Shown in pieces: positions 57,401-64,000 of a DNA stretch of 64,000 nt. This DNA comes from Owenia fusiformis. Taxonomy: Eukaryota > Annelida > Polychaeta > Sabellida > Oweniidae. Both the position numbers and the translations under genes were made by a program. How positions within the stretch are numbered: the first letter of the stretch is position 1; each line of letters starts with the position of its first letter. The stretch covers positions 39,897,366 to 39,961,365 of the forward strand of contig CAIIXF020000001.1 in the NCBI GenBank assembly GCA_903813345.2, given 5' to 3'. The notes under the pieces are model-generated. The model was not told where the DNA came from. It saw only the letters and a list, made by a program, of their open reading frames with translations, and made no database searches.

Positions 57401-60373
57401 TCAATTAAATACCTAAAGAGAAATTGTGTCAAGCAGTCAAGGTTTTTCTATCGCTTATCCTAGGCCTATGTAGTTCTACAAGTAGAACTCAATGCATGGC
57501 CTTCTTTATTCATAGACAAGATGCGCGCAGAAATTTATGTCATTAAATATTCAAAATTCAGTCAAAGTGATGTCATATTTGAAATCTACATGTAAAAGTA
57601 CAGCTAGAAATATGGTTTAGAAAATAGTTCAACTTAAAAAAATCAACTTTGAATTTAACTTTTTTTGAAAATGTGACTTCTTGTTCAGGGAGACTCCCCA
57701 CAAAATCACAAAAAGTGAAATATCTTTTCTTGTATTGGACAGATAACATTTTCTTTTACTGGACATATTTTAATTTGCATTTATATTAGATACATAAGGG
57801 TGATATGAAAATTGAACTACTAAAACAGATGTAATTTAAGTTAAAGGGAACTTTCTTCCATACCAGCAATGCTATCTGACCCAAACTACCCCCATAAATG
57901 TGGGGTCGAATTGGCGTTTTTCCTTATTTGTTATTATTTAAGGCCAATTGCCTTATTAATTGTCAGAAGTAAAAAAAAAAAACGCAAACTGAGCACACGT
58001 TTAGGGTATAACCCGAATGAGCCACCTGGTGGTGAAACTGTTGTTACCTACTCCCATCTGTGTTATTCTGATCTTTCTTTGCTGAACGAGTCTGGGCCGT
58101 AAGACTCAGATAAGAAATGAGGCCCCAGACTAGGTCTAACGCTGTTGGACTAAGCCAGGCCTACGTAGTTTAAGACCCTATCTGTTGCAAGACTTATGCT
58201 TGGGACAACCATCACCATGTTATTAAGTGTTTTTAAGTTTCGCAAGGATCCTGCCATGACCGTTGTAGTGTTATCGTGATAGCCTGGTATAACCGTGACA
58301 ATGCTATATTATATTGCAAGACCTGTCATGACCGTGGTAAGGTAAAAGCCTGATATGACCGTGACAATGCTATACTATATTGCAAGGCCTGTCATGACCA
58401 TGGTTATGTTAAAGCATGATATGACCGTGACAATGGTTGCAAGGCTTGTCATGACTGTGGTAATGTTAAAGCACAATATGACTGTGACAATGGTTATATT
58501 AAGTGACATTTAGTAGCATAAGAATACATATTTAAATCTAGACTACTAGTACTACTACTACACCCTATGCAGACAGAGCCTGTGGGAAATATTGGGTGCG
58601 GAGCAAATGAGCGGAGGGTGCGGAGCTAACGGTCATTTTTGAATTTAAAATTGGGATATTTCTGAAACTAAGCCGTTTTAGGACTTCAAATATACCAAGA
58701 TATGTGTATTTGACACCAAATATCAATAAAATTGTGAAAAAAGTAGTGCAATTCATTTTATAGCGACGCAGTATGCCTTAAACATTTCCCAGACCTATAT
58801 ATTTTGAGACTATCCTTTTAATACGGCGTCCCCAGCATTCATAAAAAATGGTGTTCAAGATACACTACCCATGCAAATTATTTTTGCATCTTGGAAGCCA
58901 GGCAGTATCTGTGTGATTTTATAAAAATTCGGAAATGTTCTTCAGATATGAGCCCCTCTAAATATTGGGTGCGGAGCTACGTTTATGGAGCTGCTCCGCA
59001 CCCAATATTTAGAGGGGCTCATATCTGAAGAACATTTCCGAATTTTTATAAAATCACACAGATACTGCCTGGCTTCCAAGATGCAAAAATAATTTGTATA
59101 GATAGTGCACCTTGAACACCATTTTTTATGAATGCTGGGGACTCAGTATTAAACGGATAATCTCAAAAGGAAAGGTTTAAGGCACACTGCGTCGCTATAG
59201 AATGAATTGCGCTACTATTTTCACAATTGTATTGATATTTGGTGTCAAATACACATATCTTGGCATATTTGAAGTCCCAAAACGGCTTAGTTTCAGAAAT
59301 ATCCCAAATTTAAATTCAAAAATAACCGTTAGCTCCGCACCCTCCGCTCATTTGCTCCGCACCCAATATTTCCCACAGGCTCTGTCTGCATAGGGTATAC
59401 TACTTTAACTAATAATTCATTTCCACAAACTAATTCTAATCTCATTCACATGCCTGTCAACTTGGGAACACCTAATATAATCTTTGTTCAAATTATGGAC
59501 ACCTTGGTCCAAATCTGAACACCTTGGCCACATTTTCAGCACCTTGGTTAAAATTTCATTGCATCTCAAATTTTTCGCACTCGCTACGCTCGCTATCTGT
59601 CAATGGAGGGGGGGGAGGTATGAATTGCGTTCGTTTTTTTTCGTTGTTCGGTTTTGTGTTGTATTGCCGATCATTTTTTAAAATTTTTCTACAGGAATAT
59701 TTTTGCTGGACAATAATCAGGTAAAATACGTATTTGCGAAAATAACTGGCGTGACTTCAGATTTTCCAGCAAATGCGTGACAAATACCCAAATTGCGGGA
59801 CAGTTGGACGTTAACATTGTCTTGGTCATATCAGGCTTTAACATTACCACGATCATGACAGGGCCTTACAACCATTGCCACAGTCATATAAGGCTTTAAC
59901 ATTACCACGGTCATGACAGGCCTTGCAATATAATATAGCATTGTCACGGTCATATCAGGCTTTAACATTACCACGGTCATGATCGACACACCTTGTAATA
60001 TAGTATAGCACTGTCACGGTTATACCAGGCTTTCACGATAACAATACCACGGTCATGGCAGGATCCTTGCAAAACTTAAAAAACCTAGTAACATGGTGAC
60101 GGTTGCCAGGCATAAGTCTTGCAATAGATATGTGTGTAGTTTTTGGCCAATATAATGAGTCAATGACTGAAACTAACTCACAGTTATCAAATCAGCAAGG
60201 CCATCTTTAAACAGGGACATGGCTTTAACATGAGTCAAGCACTGCTGTGAATTTGTATCTTCTTCTGACTCTTTATCATCCATCTTTTCTTTTTCTTCAG
60301 TTTTTGATTCCACATATTCTCCTTCTTCGCATTTGTTGTGGTTTGAAGATCCTTGTTCATTTGACTGTGACAT
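54410..60373 (-). CDS. SNRNP25: U11/U12 snRNP 25 kDa protein
   Basis: A ubiquitin-like-fold component of the U11/U12 di-snRNP of the minor spliceosome, nuclear. Exons in transcript order: 60373-60182, 56971-56848, 55743-55638, 55326-55252, 54467-54410, all in phase, giving 184 residues. Human is 132. The extra length is a Glu/Lys-rich N-terminal extension (CEEGEYVESKTEEKEKMDD). Family landmarks are FKDGLADLI, EVTLEEINSLIALEHGQSM, VVVVQAATVLDLKNAMKRH, KREGGTSHISW, WKTYWL and the C-terminal YGIRNRDEVTFMKRLKER. An alternative in-frame ATG at 60391 would add six residues; a TAA lies just upstream of it. Intron 1 contains the large foldback element. It is divergent from POLR3K. Confidence 0.95.
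55840..56250 (+). mobile_element. MITE family 1, copy 4
   Basis: It begins CTAATAGACTAGATGCGGGT and ends CTACCTACTCATATCTGAGT, with the same core as copy 1 (GACCCGAACGAGCCACTTGG). It lies in SNRNP25 intron 2. Confidence 0.7.
57252..57336. repeat. Perfect 25-bp inverted repeat (hairpin)
   Basis: ACAGGTGCCCCCTGGGTAAT plus AAGAG at 57252-57276 is exactly complementary to 57312-57336, with a 35 bp loop. Perfect arms suggest a young insertion or gene conversion. It lies in SNRNP25 intron 1. Confidence 0.85.
57518..58068 (+). mobile_element. MITE family 1, copy 5, with an internal insertion
   Basis: The left end (AAGATGCGCGCAG) and right end (CTACTCCCATCTGTGTTATT) match the family. About 125 bp with a poly-A run (57884-58010) interrupts the sequence between GACCCAAACTA and ACCCGAATGAGCC, accounting for the extra length. 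It lies in SNRNP25 intron 1, just before the foldback element. Confidence 0.65.
58179..60130. mobile_element. Foldback element of about 1.95 kb
   Basis: The outer arms (58179-58505 and about 59805-60130) are inverted copies starting TATCTRTTGCAAGACTTATG. Each is built of direct tandem units of roughly 55-75 bp containing CATGACCGTGGTAA. Inside lies a second palindrome, 58561-59398. Between the inner palindrome and the right arm is about 400 bp of other sequence without a partner. No transposase frame is seen. The whole lies in SNRNP25 intron 1. Confidence 0.75.
58561..59398. repeat. Inner near-perfect palindrome of the foldback element
   Basis: Arms of about 410 bp meet near 58985. The outer ends are CACCCTATGCAGACAGAGCC and its complement, and the inner ends are AAATATTGGGTGCGGAGC and GCTCCGCACCCAATATTT. 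The arms each also carry a GGGTGCGGAGC motif more than once. Mirrored open frames in the arms (58565-58756 and 59202-59393) are a consequence of the palindrome. Confidence 0.85.
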
Positions 60374-60737
60374 TTTATTTATAGAAACCATTAAAGGTTA
60401 GACTATGGACTAAATTTAATAATTACTGCCTCGGTACTTTCCTGTTATTAGGGTTTTAGTTGAAATTTTGCATTTGCAAATATGGGCGCTGCCATCTTGG
60501 ATCAAGTCTCGAATGACAAAACTAATATTCTGTTTAAAAATCATACCGTCTTATTATACACCAAAAATACTTCTGCATATAAAGTTTTAATGATTTATCT
60601 ATGAATTGTATCGATATTGAAAGGGAAATATTAGAATTTAAAGTATATATTGCATTTAAAGTCATGCAAATCCATTGCGAGACTATTCGAGCCTCAACCC
60701 GGAAGTGAAGTTGCATGATTTTTCCAAACTTTTCGAA
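60374..60737. promoter_or_regulatory. Shared divergent promoter of SNRNP25 and POLR3K
   Basis: 364 bp separate the two start codons. GCCATCTTGG at 60491-60500 matches the YY1 site seen near the starts of many housekeeping genes. CCGGAAGTG at 60699-60707 matches the ETS/GABPA site. Both motifs are typical of TATA-less bidirectional promoters. Function is inferred. Confidence 0.65.
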
Positions 60738-63298
60738 ATGTTGATGTTTTGCCCAACTTGTGGGAATGTCCTGGTGGTAGAAGAAGGTCCAAGCTGCTAT
60801 AGATTTGGTTGTAATACATGTCCATATATTCACAACATTAACAAAAAGGTAGTGCTTTCTTGAAGTTGGTTTTTGTTTTCAACTTTCAACCAGAAAAGAT
60901 TTTTCATTGAAAAATGTTTACAATTTCTTAAGAATCCAGAGACAATCTACATGTATGGAGAAAACTGATCCGTTTTTTATGAAAATCTTTTTGTTATATG
61001 ACTGCGCCATTTTGTCAGAAAATGGTAATGTGATCGTTTTGGTCTTCATTTCTCCAGTAATGTCCGTTGAAAAGAATTAGCATGTTCATTCTTTTTATCT
61101 TACAGAATTAGACAACACAGCAAAAAATGCGTATGAATACAATGAATCCTGACATCAGGATTCATACAGGATATGCACGCAGTGTGCCAATCCTGTATAA
61201 ATCCTGACACCATGGCGTAGAATAATGGAAATAATGTCACAACGCATGTCCGTAAATCGACATTTCATGGTCCAAAGATTTCAATGGAGAGCAGTCTTCA
61301 TCAAAATTTAAAATCTTAATAACTTTTGAGCTGATCATTTATTTTCTTAGGATTCAACGGATCGTTGTTAGACCCAATGAAGTGTTCATTACAACAAAAT
61401 CCATCCACAGATCTTTCGGCCTTTTTATTATTTAATTTTCTGGATATTTTGCTAAAATCCCCCATTGGCCGCCATTATAAACTTCATTCATTCAGGATAC
61501 GCTCGCAGTGTGCCAATCCTGTATGAATCCTGATGCCTAGATTCATACAGGATATGCACACAGTGTGCCAATCGGCCTGTACGTTTGATGTATCCTGAGT
61601 CAAGATTCATACAGGATAGGCACGACTAGTTCAATATCAATATCTGATTTTGAAGAAGAATATACATTCATGGAATAGTATACTGTCGTCTCTTACCCCC
61701 CTATCACACCAAACTAGTTCTTAGACACATACAGTATAGACCTTTAGAATAAATGACGAAATATAAATGACTAACAACATTACATGCAGATTTTACGATA
61801 TGAAATAGCGGGATTTAGAAACGCATTGTACTATAATAATATTTTACAAACTTTAACAGATAAATAGACAAGTGTGCAAGCACCTTGGCGATAATAATTT
61901 ATAATCCAAATTGCGATTTGTCAACAAAACCCCCATACACTCACATATCAGGTTAGGCATAATTCCACATGTTTGAAACCAGATCTGGAAGCATCAAATA
62001 CGGTGTGTCATTCAGTTTCTAAAGGCAGAATTCCACATGTTTGCAACCAGATCTGGAAGCATCAAATATGGTGTGTCATTCAGTTTCTAAAGGCAGAATT
62101 CCACATGTTTGCAACCAGATCTGGAAGCATCAAATATGGTGTGTCATTTAGTTTCTAAAGGCAGAATTCCACATGTTTGCAACCAGATCTGGAAGCATCA
62201 AATATGGTGTGTCATTCAGTTTCTAAAGGCAGAATTCCACATGTTTGCAACCAGATCTGGAAGCATCAAATACGGTGTGTCATTTAGTTTCTAAAGGCAG
62301 AATTCCACATGTTTGCAACCAGATCTGGAAGCATCAAATATGGTGTGTCATTTAGTTTCTAAAGGCAGAATTCCACATGTTTGCAACCAGATCTGGAAGC
62401 ATCAAATATGGTGTGTCATTTAGTTTCTAAAGGCAGAATTCCACATGTTTGCAACCAGATCTGGAAGCATCAAATATGGTGTGTCATTTAGTTTCTAAAG
62501 GCAGAATTCCACATGTTTGCAACCAGATCTGGAAGCATCAAATATGGTGTGTCATTTAGTTTCTAAAGGCAGAATTCCACATGTGCACAGTTTGCAGCTT
62601 CACATTATCTTGTCCATATACCTCCTGTAGGCCCATATCGTTTCAATACTGATGTTCCCCTGATCGCATTGTATTTTATTATGTTGACATCAAGTTCTTT
62701 AGAATTCATGCTTATTTCAGCAAATTATTCTCCAACCTATTAGGTACTGCAAAATTGCAATATCTTTAGATCAGACAAGGTGGACATCAATGGAAAAAAT
62801 AGGACAATTTCCAGTTGTCCACCCAGCACTTGGGCTTGTCCATCATTAACATATTATCTAAAGCTAGCAGTAAGAATCAACAATGATGTGTGATGTTATG
62901 ATTATTTATTTGTTTGATTGCATATAGTTCAATGGTTGAGCTAAGGTTGCCAAACTTATGGAGGGGAGTGTACATGTAACACTTGACAATATATATATAC
63001 ACAAAATTTGTTCATATGACATTGGATACAGGATTTTGGCTGATTCGAGATCCAATACGGAATCTGATACAAGATTTTGGCTGATACAGGTTCTGATACA
63101 GGATACTTTGAATATCAATTCAGTTCCCTGTCTATTTCCCAAGAAATCATGTTATAACCAACTAAGACCAATTAATCCTTGTATTAAAACTGTGTAACTG
63201 TGTTTTTCAGATGAGTAGTAGGAAGTATCCTAAACTAAAGGACGTTGATGATGTGCTCGGTGGAGCTGCTGCTTGGGAGAATGTAGACTCTACAGAAG
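60738..63298 (+). CDS. POLR3K: RNA polymerase III subunit RPC10 (POLR3K), 5' part
   Basis: The small TFIIS-like subunit of RNA polymerase III, needed for RNA cleavage, termination and reinitiation. Two exons are visible: 60738-60848 and 63211-63298. The first encodes MLMFCPTCGN followed by CYRFGCNTCPYIHNINKK, the N-terminal CxxC...CxxC zinc ribbon. The second encodes SSRKYPKLKDVDDVLGGAAA and WENVDSTE. Human POLR3K has 108 residues; the remaining C-terminal zinc ribbon and its acidic catalytic hairpin lie beyond the window. The ATG at 60738 matches the family start. The last visible exon ends in phase 1 at a GTATCA donor. Confidence 0.95.
61141..61630. repeat. Cluster of short palindromic repeats in POLR3K intron 1
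   Basis: GGATTCATACAGGATATGCA with CGCAGTGTGCCAATCCTGTA occurs at about 61157, 61495 and 61540, partly inverted, with another partial copy near 61600. The unit is itself palindromic (ATTCATACAGGAT against ATCCTGTATAAAT). No boundaries were defined. Confidence 0.6.
61955..62585. repeat. 68-bp minisatellite, about nine units
   Basis: Units containing AATTCCACATGTTTGCAACC and AGATCTGGAAGCATCAAATA recur with starts (CCACATG) at 61965, 62033, 62101, 62169, 62237, 62305, 62373, 62441, 62509 and 62577, exactly every 68 bp. Units differ by only a few bases (for example C/T in CATTYAG). The first unit is the most divergent and the last is truncated. It lies in POLR3K intron 1. Confidence 0.95.
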
Positions 63299-63336
63299 GT
63301 ATCAAACCATAGAGCATATCATTGAATAGTATTCAG

Positions 63337-63893
63337 CACAAATTTTTGTTGCATACTTTGATGTACCGTAGAAAGAAATCCAGCAGGAGCATCTCATGAA
63401 ATTTTGCAAACATCTTTACACAATTTATGACACTCAAATTTTTATTTAGAGATTGAAGTAAAATTGACAGAATATGACTATGAGTCACTTCAAAATATTT
63501 GTATTTAACTCACTGAATTTCCACTAAAGGAATTGAACATTTTGAAATATGAATGGCAAGTATTTACTTATTACATTATTACAATATTACATTACATACA
63601 AACAGTGTACAATTTAATATTATATTGTATTATAATGTACAATAACCATAGTATAGCATGCACCAAACACTGTGTCTAAAAACGTTTGTCAGGCAACTCC
63701 GTGGAAGAGATGCATATTGGGATTCCTAGCTCCTCTTTGTGATAACTGAGAAGATCTGCTTCAAAGGTTCACATCATCCCTCCCATAAAATCATGTGAAC
63801 ATGCATGGGTGTTATTTGTTTTTACTTGTGCAAGACCAAATCCTCTTGGAAACTTTTCTATAGTACATCAAAGTATGCAACAAAAACTTGTGT
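63337..63893. mobile_element. MITE in POLR3K intron 2
   Basis: CACAAATTTTTGTTGCATAC and TTTGATGTAC at 63337-63366 pair with GTACATCAAAGTATGCAACA and AAAACTTGTG at 63863-63893. About 555 bp with no coding frame. The flanks show no obvious target duplication. Confidence 0.65.
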
Positions 63894-64000
63894 GGAGGAC
63901 TTGTTATTTCACATACTATCTCCTTCTTTTTCCTTTACTTGCTGCCATAAATTTAAGGGATTTCTTATACTTGCAAACTAAAATTAGTCATCAAGATATC

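Noticed and set aside
58565-59393. Mirrored 63-residue open frames in the foldback element
   Set aside because: They are the same sequence in the two palindrome arms, with no homology recognised.
60675-60737. An N-terminally extended POLR3K start
   Set aside because: It would need a TTG start; the ATG at 60738 aligns with the family's N terminus.
61973-62294. Two 61-residue open frames across the minisatellite
   Set aside because: They are produced by the 68-bp tandem repeat and change frame each unit; no conserved protein is seen.
61955-62585. Regular repeats resembling a CRISPR array
   Set aside because: The repeat is continuous, with no unique spacers, and the DNA is animal nuclear sequence.

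Overview
This 64 kb window is AT-rich animal nuclear DNA. Its genes are split by GT-AG introns, each conserved gene is most like its metazoan orthologue, and the introns and spacers are crowded with small DNA transposons. The gene content and the style of repeats fit a bilaterian invertebrate, perhaps a mollusc or another lophotrochozoan. That placement is inference, and nothing in the window fixes the species.

Five conserved genes alternate in orientation. (1) A Pumilio-family RNA-binding protein runs on + from 1059 to 21192, with about 22 coding exons and a long 3' UTR ending near 24.87 kb. (2) A clathrin light chain lies on - from 44040 down to 28971, with one intron of about 8 kb full of mobile-element fossils. 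(3) A TBCEL-type tubulin cofactor lies on + at 44273-50690. (4) SNRNP25, a U11/U12 minor-spliceosome protein, lies on - from 60373 down to 54410. (5) The first two exons of POLR3K, a small RNA polymerase III subunit, lie on + at 60738-63298; the rest is past the window edge. Clathrin light chain/TBCEL and SNRNP25/POLR3K are head-to-head pairs 232 and 364 bp apart. Pumilio/clathrin light chain and TBCEL/SNRNP25 are convergent pairs. SNRNP25 and POLR3K are also divergent neighbours in human.

The Pumilio gene holds the least expected signals. Ten of its introns each carry one sense-strand copy of a sequence of about 130 nt. It folds as two hairpins with an H box (ANANNA) between them and, in the better copies, an ACA box about 3 nt from the end. 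This looks like an amplified H/ACA snoRNA array in two subfamilies. The exon for the start of PUF repeat 1 is present twice in tandem (16339-16470 and 17156-17296). Both versions are intact and phase-compatible, and they differ mostly at synonymous sites, so they are candidate alternative exons. The 3' UTR contains at least 21 UGUANAU motifs, the core that Pumilio itself recognises, which suggests autoregulation.

The rest is mobile DNA: an hAT-type element with a perfect 8 bp target duplication nested in another repeat; several MITE families; a piggyBac-type TTAA element carrying a tRNA-like sequence; a TA-flanked element with long inverted arms; a roughly 4 kb element with inverted ends around a broken Cys-rich gene; a Tc1 transposase relic; a roughly 1.95 kb foldback element in SNRNP25 intron 1; and a 68 bp minisatellite in POLR3K intron 1.
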